A stretch of 28,851 nt of DNA, from assembly GCA_934636245.1 (NCBI GenBank), contig CAKUAI010000031.1:1-28851 (forward strand). The letters run 5' to 3'. The translations under genes were made by a program, and so were the position numbers. The notes under the pieces are model-generated. The model did no database searches. It saw nothing but the letters and a program-made list of their open reading frames with translations, and had not been told where the DNA came from. Shown in pieces: positions 9,401-14,943 of this stretch (within the stretch, counting starts at the first letter, position 1; every line of letters starts with the position of its first letter). Source of the DNA: an uncultured Coriobacteriales bacterium (GTDB taxonomy: Bacteria > Actinomycetota > Coriobacteriia > Coriobacteriales > UMGS124).

Positions 9401-9429
9401 TCTACAACGTGAGGACTACCTATCGATGA
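6424..9429 (+). CDS. res: Type III restriction subunit (Res): DEAD-like ATPase plus nuclease
   Basis: A 1001-aa protein of normal Res length. The helicase motor has Walker A ETGTGKT (96-102), motif II DEPQ (229-232), the motif III-like RYSATH, and the C-terminal pair HSALKEGWDNP (about 534) and QKIGRGLRL typical of Res. The nuclease domain at the end has a PD-(D/E)XK pattern: NPDW (D940) and ETK (E958, K960), so all catalytic residues appear present and cleavage should be active. With Mod it would cut DNA after meeting two unmethylated head-to-head sites, as known for the family. Start ATG at 6424, 4 bp after the mod stop. It is the last gene of the operon; a hairpin follows at 9479. Confidence 0.93.
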   Translation: MALELKYSADQEHQVEAVEAVCDLFRGQEFMDSDFVAAMGAGLFEGQVTQVGHANGLRLSPGQLERNLHIIQEGNALAPTSVATDGHLRDFTVEMETGTGKTYCYIRTIYELNRRYGLTKFIIVVPSVAIREGVKKSFESTKSHFDALYDNTPLESFIYDSKDMGPVGSFATSSSIQVMIINIGAFNKGFQEDGAADEGNLFHRPSEKLIGGQSPRELVSACNPIVIIDEPQSVDNTLAAKAAIRSLSPLFVLRYSATHKEDYNKVYRLTPVDAFQRGLVKSITVDSVLSQEDLNGSYVRLESTKIGSPITAKLTIDVRQKDGSQKRKKVTVKTGDNLFSSAKSGENTDYEAGWIVNNISAAVGDEWVEFQNGERIELGQAVGDVAAEAIKRAQIKSTIEDHLQRQLELAPRGIKVLSLFFIDKVEKYRLYDPVRNGEYAQMFEEEYAAAVSSPKWRKRYAAAGVSLDTDASAVHSGYFSQDGNRRLKDTKGDALADISTFETIMRDKETLLSFPADGDDAETRTKKRIQFIWSHSALKEGWDNPNVFQICTLVETKDVLTKRQKIGRGLRLCVNQDGERCYDDGVNVLTVIANESYDSFASGLQSEFEEDGCKFGILTAETFSNVVVEREDGTEELLGYQKSKAVFDSLQAQGLVDAKGKITSELKQAAEQARTPMPEGLENAKFVIEAVILQKAQKLQIRDKAREVEVELCKDVTADPAFQELWERIRKRTRFEVDVDSDKLVSDACEEIAKMPEVKAPEIVSTLADVSVGEAGVSAEARSTALVRTAGREAYDLPDPIAELQDAVGLTRATLKRILEGCGRFGEFECNPALFLAQVAAKINRAKAIAIADGIKYTKLPEDEWYTMEDLEPGSLRAYEGQNAWEPAHHKSLYNYVVYDSSSVERPFAVELDQAEEIKVFAKLPSSFKIDTPLGSYNPDWAYVQEIEGEHRVYFVTETKGGGNNDIHTRPVEAGKIKCAKRHFDTLAEPGLVYNVRTTYR

Positions 9430-9478
9430 GTGCTCGTGCGGTCTGAGCTGCTTGCCTGATGGATTTAAACGTGTGTAA

Positions 9479-9518
9479 CGCCCGTCTCGGTTTTCCATGT
9501 GGGGAATCGAGGCGGGCG
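9479..9518 (+). terminator. Possible terminator after the restriction operon
   Basis: CGCCCGTCTCG (9479-9489) can pair with CGAGGCGGGCG (9508-9518), an 11-bp stem with one G-U pair and an 18-nt loop, 50 bp after the res stop. There is no T-run after it, so it may be factor dependent. The rest of 9519-9741 holds no gene that I can support; the open frames there lack ribosome sites and are GC-driven. TATACT at 9683-9688 is a possible -10 without a clear -35. Confidence 0.35.
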
Positions 9519-9741
9519 GGCTCGCGCTGACCGTCGCGATGCCCGAGACGCCCTGCGCGTCGGAGTGGGGCGAGATGGGCCACATTGGCCCGGGAGCCGT
9601 CCGCAGGCCCCCGGGCCCATGCGCAAATCAATTCGGAAGATTCGCCCAAATAAGAACGCGCCGCCCTGAAACCTTGAGTCCATATACTAAGAGTGCAACC
9701 TATCGACGCCCATTCCCCGTCAACACTCGACGCACAAGTAC

Positions 9742-9799
9742 AGACTGCTATCATGTGTGTTAGTAATATATACGTTAGTAACACGCATGATAGCAGTCT
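9742..9799. repeat. 58-bp near-perfect palindrome before the AAA-ATPase gene
   Basis: The arms are 21 bp (9742-9762 and 9779-9799), starting AGACTGCTATCATG and differing at a single position that is still a G-U pair in RNA; the 16-nt spacer is almost all A/T and contains TTAGTAA twice when read with its edges (9761-9767 and 9775-9781). It lies about 105 bp upstream of the AAA-ATPase start. It has no T-run, so is unlike a terminator. It could be an operator, an RNA hairpin in the leader, or a recombination site. Confidence 0.75.
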
Positions 9800-9904
9800 A
9801 GGCGAACTTGCCCGATTGAAGGGCGATCATCAACCGCAACGACACCTTCGTCATCGACAGTCCGATTCGTCTCTGATTCTCTCCTTGGATGCTAAGTTAG
9901 CGAC

Positions 9905-11518
9905 ATGAGACACGAGGACAGAGAGACGGCTGGTATGGATGGGGTGAACGTGACGGGCAAGAGGCTGAGGTACCCTGTGGGTATCCAGACGTTCAGCGAG
10001 ATTCGCACGAATGGCTATGTCTATGTGGACAAGACACCCTATATCTATGACCTGGTCCATTGGTCGGGCAAGGCGTTCTTTTTGAACCGACCGCGTCGTT
10101 TTGGCAAGTCACTGCTCATCTCGACCATGCAGGCGTATTTCGAGGGGCGCTGCGATCTGTTCGAGGGGCTGGCGATTGTCGGTCTCGAGGGCGGTGAGTG
10201 GGAGAGCCACCCAGTTATTCGGGTGGACCTGTCGATGGTCAAGACGACCGATGCGGGGCAGCTCGTGGAGTTGCTGGACTACACGCTGGCGCAGATTGAG
10301 AAGGTCTGGGGGCGCGATCCCGATGCGAACACCCCTGGTTCTCGCCTATGCGGACTTATCAACGCGGTCCATGGGCGGACCGGCAAGCAGGTTGTTGTTC
10401 TCGTCGACGAGTATGACGCGCCCTTGCTCAACGTGACGCACGACGCTGAGAAGTTGCAGGCGTTTCGCGAGGTCATGCGCGAGTTTTATGCGCCCCTCAA
10501 GGCATGCGATGAAATCCTGCGCTTCGTGTTCCTCTCGGGCATCACCAAGTTCAGCCAGATGTCCATTTTCAGCGAGCTCAACAACCTCACAAACATCTCC
10601 ATGCTCCCGCAGTTTGCGGGTATCTGCGGCATCACCGAGGAAGAAATGACGACGCAGATGGCCGAGGGCGTGCAGGCGTTTGCAAACGGACTCGGAGTTT
10701 CTTATGATGAGGCGTTTGCCCAGCTCAAGACAAACTACGACGGATATCACTTCAGCAAGGTTTCGCCAGACATCTACAATCCGTTCAGCCTGCTGAGTGC
10801 GCTGGCAAATACGGATGTTTCTGCATATTGGTTCTCCAGCGGCACACCGTCGTTTCTCATCAAGCTCCTCGAAACGCGAGGCTGGGACATCGCGGGGCTT
10901 GAGGGCAGCGTCGCGCGCGCCTTGGAATTTGACGCGCCCGCCGAAAGGCTGACTTCACCGCTTCCCATGCTTTACCAGGGCGGGTACCTCACCATTAAGG
11001 GCTACAACCCACGTCGTGACTCCTACACTCTCGGCATCCCCAACGAGGAGGTGCGCCGGGGTCTGTCAGAGCGCCTTGTACAGCACGCCGCTCCTGAGGC
11101 GCTTCACGAGCACTACGGCTTCCTCGACAACTTGGCTGACAAACTCTACGAGGATGATATGGACGGCGCGCTTGCCCTCATGAAATCATATCTGGCGGGC
11201 ATCCCCTACCACCTGGGTAGTCGTGACGAGCGAGGATTCGAGACGACGTTCTTTCTCATTTTCGACCTGCTCGGGATTCAAATAGAGACAGAGTTCAAGA
11301 CAGCAACGGGCCGGGTGGACGCCGTAATTCGCACGGATTCGGCGGTTTTCGTTATGGAGTTCAAGTACAACAAGTCCGCCGAGACCGCCCTTGCCCAGAT
11401 TGACGACAAAGGTTATATGCTTCCCTTTGAGAGCGATGGCCGCAAGCTCTGCAAGGTCGGTGTCAACTTCTCCGATGAACTTCAGACCATTGACGAGTGG
11501 ATTGTGAAGTGGATGTAG
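9905..11518 (+). CDS. AAA-ATPase-like protein with C-terminal PD-(D/E)XK nuclease domain
   Basis: This 537-aa protein has the architecture AAA-ATPase-like (PF09820 type) plus a PD-(D/E)XK domain (PF08011 type), a family much expanded in gut bacteria but without an established function. The N-terminus shows the hallmark YPVGIQTFSEIRTNGYVYVDKT; Walker A is RPRRFGKS (62-69); Walker B is VVVLVDEYD (D168, E169). The C-terminal domain has GRVDAV (D472) and MEFK (E485, K487), consistent with an intact nuclease site. The ATG at 9905 has no strong ribosome site; a small palindrome GCTAA-G-TTAGC (9891-9901) sits just before it, and an in-frame ATG at 9935 is an alternative start. It stands alone on its own transcript, with a large palindrome upstream. 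A defence or selfish-element role is plausible but inferred. Confidence 0.88.
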   Translation: MRHEDRETAGMDGVNVTGKRLRYPVGIQTFSEIRTNGYVYVDKTPYIYDLVHWSGKAFFLNRPRRFGKSLLISTMQAYFEGRCDLFEGLAIVGLEGGEWESHPVIRVDLSMVKTTDAGQLVELLDYTLAQIEKVWGRDPDANTPGSRLCGLINAVHGRTGKQVVVLVDEYDAPLLNVTHDAEKLQAFREVMREFYAPLKACDEILRFVFLSGITKFSQMSIFSELNNLTNISMLPQFAGICGITEEEMTTQMAEGVQAFANGLGVSYDEAFAQLKTNYDGYHFSKVSPDIYNPFSLLSALANTDVSAYWFSSGTPSFLIKLLETRGWDIAGLEGSVARALEFDAPAERLTSPLPMLYQGGYLTIKGYNPRRDSYTLGIPNEEVRRGLSERLVQHAAPEALHEHYGFLDNLADKLYEDDMDGALALMKSYLAGIPYHLGSRDERGFETTFFLIFDLLGIQIETEFKTATGRVDAVIRTDSAVFVMEFKYNKSAETALAQIDDKGYMLPFESDGRKLCKVGVNFSDELQTIDEWIVKWM

Positions 11519-11541
11519 GGATGTGAGGGTCCCGCAAAAGA

Positions 11542-11574
11542 GGCGGCCAGGAATCTGATGGTTTTCTGGCCGCC
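11542..11574 (-). terminator. Hairpin terminator, minus strand, after the tRNA-like sequence
   Basis: GGCGGCCAG (11542-11550) pairs perfectly with CTGGCCGCC (11566-11574). On the minus strand the stem is followed by TCTTTTGC, a short T-rich tail, and it lies 15 bp after the 3' end of the tRNA-like sequence. It may also serve the AAA-ATPase gene ending at 11518 on the plus strand. Confidence 0.5.
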
Positions 11575-11588
11575 GAAGATTACATAGT

Positions 11589-11661
11589 CGTGCAAGTGGA
11601 ATTTGAACCCACGACCTCTTGGCTCCCAGTCAAGTGCGCTTCCAAACTGCGCCACGGCGGG
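11589..11661 (-). tRNA. Degenerate tRNA-Pro(GGG)-like sequence, probable pseudo-tRNA
   Basis: Read on the minus strand, the D arm (GCGC-AGTTTGGAA-GCGC), anticodon arm with loop CTGGGAG (anticodon GGG, proline), 5-nt variable loop AGGTC and T arm (GTGGG-TTCAAAT-TCCAC) are all in the right order and spacing. The gene is damaged: the acceptor strands CCCGCCG (5') and TTGCACG (3') do not pair beyond chance, the anticodon stem has an A-C mismatch, the last T-stem pair is G-U, and the end reads ACTA where ACCA would be expected if encoded. A terminator-like hairpin follows. I read it as a tRNA relic, perhaps broken at an integration junction; a functional tRNA is unlikely. Confidence 0.55.
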
Positions 11662-11668
11662 GCATTTT

Positions 11669-11819
11669 GATGACGCGATTACGGGTGAACTGGTGGAGGA
11701 CCGCTCATGGACTTGGTATCGCCGTGGTGGTTGGCAATGGAGTGATCGCGACATCTATCATGATGAGAAGTACGACTTGTAACTCGACCCCGAGTTTGTA
11801 GCCTATGCCCTGAGGCACT
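11669..11819 (+). pseudogene. Broken coding fragment of unknown family
   Basis: One frame from 11669 reads about 37 residues of protein-like sequence (rich in Trp/Tyr/Asp: EDRSWTWYRRGGWQWSDRDI), then a stop at 11780, then 12 more protein-like residues (LDPEFVAYALRH) to a second stop at 11819. No start codon or ribosome site precedes it; on its left it abuts the tRNA-like sequence. The composition suggests the C-terminal end of a decayed gene interrupted by a nonsense mutation, but I do not recognise the family. Confidence 0.35.
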
Positions 11820-11893
11820 AGAACTGACAAGCAATATCTTCCGCAAGGGCCGCGAGCGCGCCGTTCCCGCGCCTGCCGTCGCCTCAGGGCCTA
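11804..11893. repeat. Spaced inverted repeat
   Basis: GCCCTGAGGC (11807-11816) is perfectly repeated in inverted form as GCCTCAGGGC (11881-11890), and flanking bases extend the match to 13 bp with one mismatch. The 64-nt spacer is GC-rich and holds no gene. It could be the ends of a small decayed element or a long-range RNA hairpin. Confidence 0.5.
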
Positions 11894-11940
11894 CCAGGTG
11901 CGCCTGCGCCCTTACTTTCGGACCTATCGGGTCATTGAAG

Positions 11941-12049
11941 AATGGCTTTGCTGCACCTTAAATGGTTCTTTTAGCACGTTCGCGGATCCATCGTGCAAAA
12001 AGGACCAGAACAAGCTTGGAAATCGGTCAAAAATGGTCCATTCAGCACG
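11941..12049. repeat. Recurring TGGTYC(N)TTY..GCACG motif, three or four copies
   Basis: Copies: TGGTTCTTTTAGCACG (11963-11978), the inverted TGGTCCTTTTTGCACG (11991-12007, minus strand), TGGTCCATTCAGCACG (12034-12049), and a weaker TGGCTTTGCTGCAC (11943-11956). The first two form an inverted repeat. No gene is supported across 11820-12304, so this is an intergenic array. It may be a regulator-binding array or pieces of a dispersed intergenic repeat. Confidence 0.55.
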
Positions 12050-12104
12050 ATTTACCAAGGTAGATGCTGGGGGAGCAAGGAAGGCGCGTGAGTATGTGTA
12101 TGCG

Positions 12105-12138
12105 TGTTCATAGATATGCATACGCATATCTATGAACA
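12105..12138. repeat. Perfect 15-bp-arm palindrome
   Basis: TGTTCATAGATATGC (12105-12119), loop ATAC, and GCATATCTATGAACA (12124-12138) form a perfect hairpin with no T-run. Its core ATATGC-N4-GCATAT recurs at 14701-14716. It lies beyond the end of the nitroreductase gene, whose own terminator is separate, so an operator-like or structural role is more likely than termination. Confidence 0.75.
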
Positions 12139-12218
12139 GTAAGACACTTGCCCACAGTACCGCTGGAATCGCGTCCATTTTCCAAAGGCCAGCGAACAAA
12201 ACGATGCCCAAGCAGCAA

Positions 12219-12256
12219 AAACGCCGTGCTCCCAGATTGGGGGGAGCACGGCGTTT
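12219..12256 (-). terminator. Intrinsic terminator of the nitroreductase gene
   Basis: AAACGCCGTGCTCCC (12219-12233) pairs perfectly with GGGAGCACGGCGTTT (12242-12256), a 15-bp stem with an 8-nt loop. On the minus strand the stem ends in a run of five T, the classical form, 50 bp after the nitroreductase stop. Confidence 0.88.
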
Positions 12257-12305
12257 GCGTGGGTCTCATCGCTCGGCGTATCTCGCGCGGCGCCCGGTGC
12301 CTCGC

Positions 12306-13040
12306 CTAGATCTTTTCCTGGTGCACGTGACTCTCGTCGTAGATGTCGACCGAGGCGCTCGCGTACGCATCGACTGCCGGGTAGCCCAGCGAGACGTAGA
12401 CCTCAGGGTACCAGTCGTCGTTGAGGCCCAGGTAGCTGTAGTCCTTGCGGTTGCCCTCGGAGTCGGTGGCTGAGAAGCCCTGACCCTGCACGCAGGTGCA
12501 GATGCCCATGGCGGAGGCCTGGATCATCATGGCCATGGCCGCCATGCCGGCGTCGCATGCCGCCGGGCAGCCCTCAGACACGATGGCGATGCACACGGGG
12601 CAGTTGCCGCCCAGCTGCCAGCCGTTAATCTTGTCCATGGTCTCGGGGTCGCGAATCACGATGTAGTGCAGGCTGCGCTGATCGCCGGCGGTGGGGGCGG
12701 TCATGGCGGCCCTCAGCAGCAGTGCAATCTGCGCGTCGTCGATGTCACGCTCGGGGTCGCGCGAGTTCACGGCAACGCCGCCGTGCAGCGTGGCGCGGTC
12801 GAGCAGCACCTGCTCAACGCCCTCCATGCCGGGGTGCTCGTCGGTGGCGGGGGTGAGGGCCACGGGGAAGTCCTCTACCTCGGCGAACGCGGCAGCGGCA
12901 GCCTCGGGATCGCGACGAAGCTCGGCCACGGGGTCGGCCTCATCGGCAAATACACCTACCGAACCCATGCTCATGCCAGCCAGGGCAACAGCGCCTGTCG
13001 CACCAACAAAGCCACGCCTTGTGAACTGCTTGGTTTCCAT
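12306..13040 (-). CDS. Tat-exported nitroreductase family protein
   Basis: A 244-aa protein. The N-terminus METKQFTRRGFVG carries a Tat twin-arginine motif (7-13), followed by a hydrophobic Ala/Gly stretch and a cleavage region near VGVFADEA, so it should be exported folded with its cofactor. The mature part shows nitroreductase features: the FMN phosphate-binding stretch AAMTAPTAGDQRSLHYIVI, and the helix MAAMAMMIQASAMGICTC. Several Cys residues (NCPVC, GCPAAC, CTC) are unusual for the family. The open frame extends 90 codons further upstream, but the ATG at 13040 has AAGGAGA 8 nt before it and the Tat signal directly after, so the extension is rejected. The substrate is unknown; such enzymes reduce nitro groups, quinones or flavins. 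It has its own promoter and terminator. Confidence 0.88.
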   Translation of the reverse strand: METKQFTRRGFVGATGAVALAGMSMGSVGVFADEADPVAELRRDPEAAAAAFAEVEDFPVALTPATDEHPGMEGVEQVLLDRATLHGGVAVNSRDPERDIDDAQIALLLRAAMTAPTAGDQRSLHYIVIRDPETMDKINGWQLGGNCPVCIAIVSEGCPAACDAGMAAMAMMIQASAMGICTCVQGQGFSATDSEGNRKDYSYLGLNDDWYPEVYVSLGYPAVDAYASASVDIYDESHVHQEKI

Positions 13041-13077
13041 CGCACTCTCCTTCGTGACGTACGGATAGAACCAATCC

Positions 13078-13106
13078 AGTATAGGAAGCCCAGGTGAGAC
13101 GGGCAA
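13078..13106 (-). promoter_or_regulatory. Sigma-70-type promoter of the nitroreductase gene
   Basis: On the minus strand TTGCCC (13101-13106) and TATACT (13078-13083) are separated by exactly 17 bp, and the gene starts 38 bp further on. This is the best-formed promoter in the window. Confidence 0.75.
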
Positions 13107-13109
13107 TCG

Positions 13110-13130
13110 GTCCAAACGAATCGCTTGGAC
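13110..13130. promoter_or_regulatory. Operator-like inverted repeat upstream of the -35
   Basis: GTCCAAACGA (13110-13119) and TCGCTTGGAC (13121-13130) form a 10-bp inverted repeat with one mismatch and a 1-bp centre, ending 3 bp before the -35 box of the nitroreductase promoter. This position suits an activator that contacts RNA polymerase, though a repressor is possible. Farther upstream, 13131-13328 holds no gene I can support. Confidence 0.5.
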
Positions 13131-13328
13131 GCCGGCGCAGCTGAAGAACAGCGGGCTCAAATTATGCAGACGAGTGATCTGGAGCTCGAGGTTTCCCTCG
13201 CCGTGCGTGCTAAGCGTTTTCTTTAAACCGCTTGCGCGTGATGGCCATGTAAAAGCTCTCTCGCAACGACTTTCAAGTGCCGAATACCTTGTCGTCGGTC
13301 CGTGTGCCAATGACCAGCCAAGAAGAAT

Positions 13329-13347
13329 GCCGGGGGAAACCCCCGGC
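13329..13347 (-). terminator. GC-rich hairpin after the RhuM-Fic gene
   Basis: GCCGGGGG-AAA-CCCCCGGC is a perfect 8-bp stem. On the minus strand it is followed by ATTCTTCTTGG, a weak T-rich tail, about 65 bp after the RhuM-Fic stop. A smaller palindrome CCGAAG-GA-CTTCGG (13392-13405) lies between them. Confidence 0.5.
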
Positions 13348-13413
13348 GCTCGGAAGCCTCATGCGCTTGGCATGGATCAATGCATGTATACCCGAAGGAC
13401 TTCGGTATTGCAG

Positions 13414-14373
13414 CTACATTTGCCCCTCGGCGAGGAAGCCCATGAGCAGCGAGATCATCGAGTCTTTCTCGTCGGGGCGGCTCTCGGCCACCATGAGCGT
13501 GAGGGCCACGAGCATGCCGTTTGTAATCGGGGGCCTGCCGTCTTTTCCAAGGAGCCCGTTGTGGGCGAGGAAGTGCAGGAAGAGGCAGGAGCCGATGCGC
13601 TTGTTGCCGTCCGAGAAGGGGTGGTCCTTCACCACGAGGTAGAGCAGGTTCGCAGCCTTCTCCTCGACGCTGGGGTAGGCGTCGACGCCGCCAAAGCCCT
13701 GGTAGACTGCAGCGACGGCCGCCTCGAGGCCACCCTGCGTGCGCTCGTTGCCAAAAAGGGTCCCCTCAACGCCCTGCGAAGCCGCAAGCTCGCGGACTAC
13801 GCCCTTGCATTCGGCCGCGTCAAGAACGCAGATGTCGGGCGTGCCGTCGGGGCGGGGGAGCTCGCCGCGGTCGTAGGCGTCGAGGGTCGAGAACGCCCCC
13901 GCGTAGCGCTGAACTACGTTGAGAACCTGTCTCGAGTTGGGGTCGTCGTGAATTGCGCCCATTACTCGCGCCGCTTGCACAGCCTGTTCGAGTCTCGGGG
14001 CGTTTTCGGTGCAGCCGTTGGCAAGCTGCTGGTGCAAGACGTCTGTCGCCCACCTGCGGAACTCCACGACGCGAGGGGATGCAACCCGATAGCCCACCGA
14101 GAGAACGACATCGAGAGAAAAGCGCTCTACCTGGTTCGTCTCTCCGTCAGGGGTGCCTTCTGCAAATACTGCGACGACTGAGGGGGCGATTTCTGCCAAT
14201 TCCTCCCTGAGGGCACTTGCAACGTGCTCGCCAACCGTCTTCATGTCTATGCCGAACAGCTCGGCCATCTGAACTTGAGTCGCCCAGACCTCTCCTTGGT
14301 GCATATCGGCCGCGATGGGCAGGCGTACCAGGCCATCCGAAGACTCAAAGAGGGTGATCTGGACTTGGTACAT
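13414..14373 (-). CDS. RhuM-type DNA-binding domain fused to a Fic AMPylase domain
   Basis: A 319-aa protein with two parts. Residues 20-125 match the RhuM virulence-protein family, including a helix-turn-helix-like segment (VWATQVQMAELFGIDMKTVGEHV, about 29-51) and the FSLDVVLSVGYRVASPRVVEFRRWA block. The C-terminal part is a Fic domain with the full active site HPFSDGNKR (251-259), known in the family to transfer AMP or another nucleotide-derived group to a hydroxyl on a target protein. This fusion is a known architecture. I chose the ATG at 14373 because GGGAGG lies 8 nt upstream; 48 upstream codons in the open frame have no such site. No separate antitoxin gene is beside it; the N-terminal domain may control its own expression. 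Target and biological role are unknown. Confidence 0.88.
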   Translation of the reverse strand: MYQVQITLFESSDGLVRLPIAADMHQGEVWATQVQMAELFGIDMKTVGEHVASALREELAEIAPSVVAVFAEGTPDGETNQVERFSLDVVLSVGYRVASPRVVEFRRWATDVLHQQLANGCTENAPRLEQAVQAARVMGAIHDDPNSRQVLNVVQRYAGAFSTLDAYDRGELPRPDGTPDICVLDAAECKGVVRELAASQGVEGTLFGNERTQGGLEAAVAAVYQGFGGVDAYPSVEEKAANLLYLVVKDHPFSDGNKRIGSCLFLHFLAHNGLLGKDGRPPITNGMLVALTLMVAESRPDEKDSMISLLMGFLAEGQM

Positions 14374-14661
14374 AAGCGAGGCCTCCCAAAGGCGCGGCGT
14401 TTTGCAATGAGCGGATGATAACCCACAAGACCGACGGCTTGAGAGGTCAATTGTATCGGTAGCGCATTTGCCTATCTGTGCGCCGATGCCGCTTTTGCAG
14501 AGGATTGCAACATTCAAGATTCTTGTGCGGATTGCCCAGTGAGCAGAGCTGGCGTTCCGTGGAGGCTCCAGATGGGCATCTCACGCGAGGTGGAGACGGA
14601 TGAGTTCAAGGTAAACCTGTTCACGCCTGACATGACAGTGTTTCCCGGGGATCGGCCTGTG

Positions 14662-14742
14662 GGGAAGCGAAGGTGCACTAACAAGAAGGTTCTTTCCTAT
14701 ATATGCCTATGCATATATATGTGTGCCTAAAGAAAGCTTCCC
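14662..14742. repeat. Large nested palindrome before the alkyl-sulfatase-like gene
   Basis: Nested complementary segments: GGGAAGC (14662-14668) with GCTTCCC (14736-14742), TTCTTT (14690-14695) with AAAGAA (14729-14734), and the perfect inner stem TATATATGC-CTAT-GCATATATA (14698-14719). The core ATATGC-N4-GCATAT is shared with the palindrome at 12105-12138. It is about 200 bp upstream of the gene starting at 14944. The rest of 14374-14943 holds no gene I support: the 63-codon frame at 14539-14730 runs through this palindrome and has no ribosome site. Confidence 0.55.
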
Positions 14743-14943
14743 GTAATACCCGCAGCCGAATTCTCGAACTCTTAACGCCGTGGCATTCTCATCCTGGTCT
14801 CAGAATGTGAGATACTGCGGCCATCCCTCGTGTTGCAGCGCGTGGCTGTCGCCTGCGGGATGTGAACGGTGACATGCTTGGAGTGCGGCACGGCAGCAAT
14901 CGACCCTCAGCGCGGCATATGGGTCAGGCAAAAGGAGCTTCTT

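Noticed and set aside
9416..9784. 122-codon minus-strand frame after the restriction operon
   Set aside because: No ribosome site, overlaps the end of res and runs into the palindrome at 9742.
11924..12211. 95-codon minus-strand frame across the repeat array
   Set aside because: It reads through the palindrome at 12105 and the motif array, without ribosome site or recognisable protein pattern.
13041..13310. 90-codon N-terminal extension of the nitroreductase
   Set aside because: It would place the Tat signal inside the protein and run through the promoter; the ATG at 13040 has a good ribosome site.
14539..14730. 63-codon plus-strand frame
   Set aside because: No ribosome site, runs through a large palindrome, and composition changes midway; at best a gene remnant.
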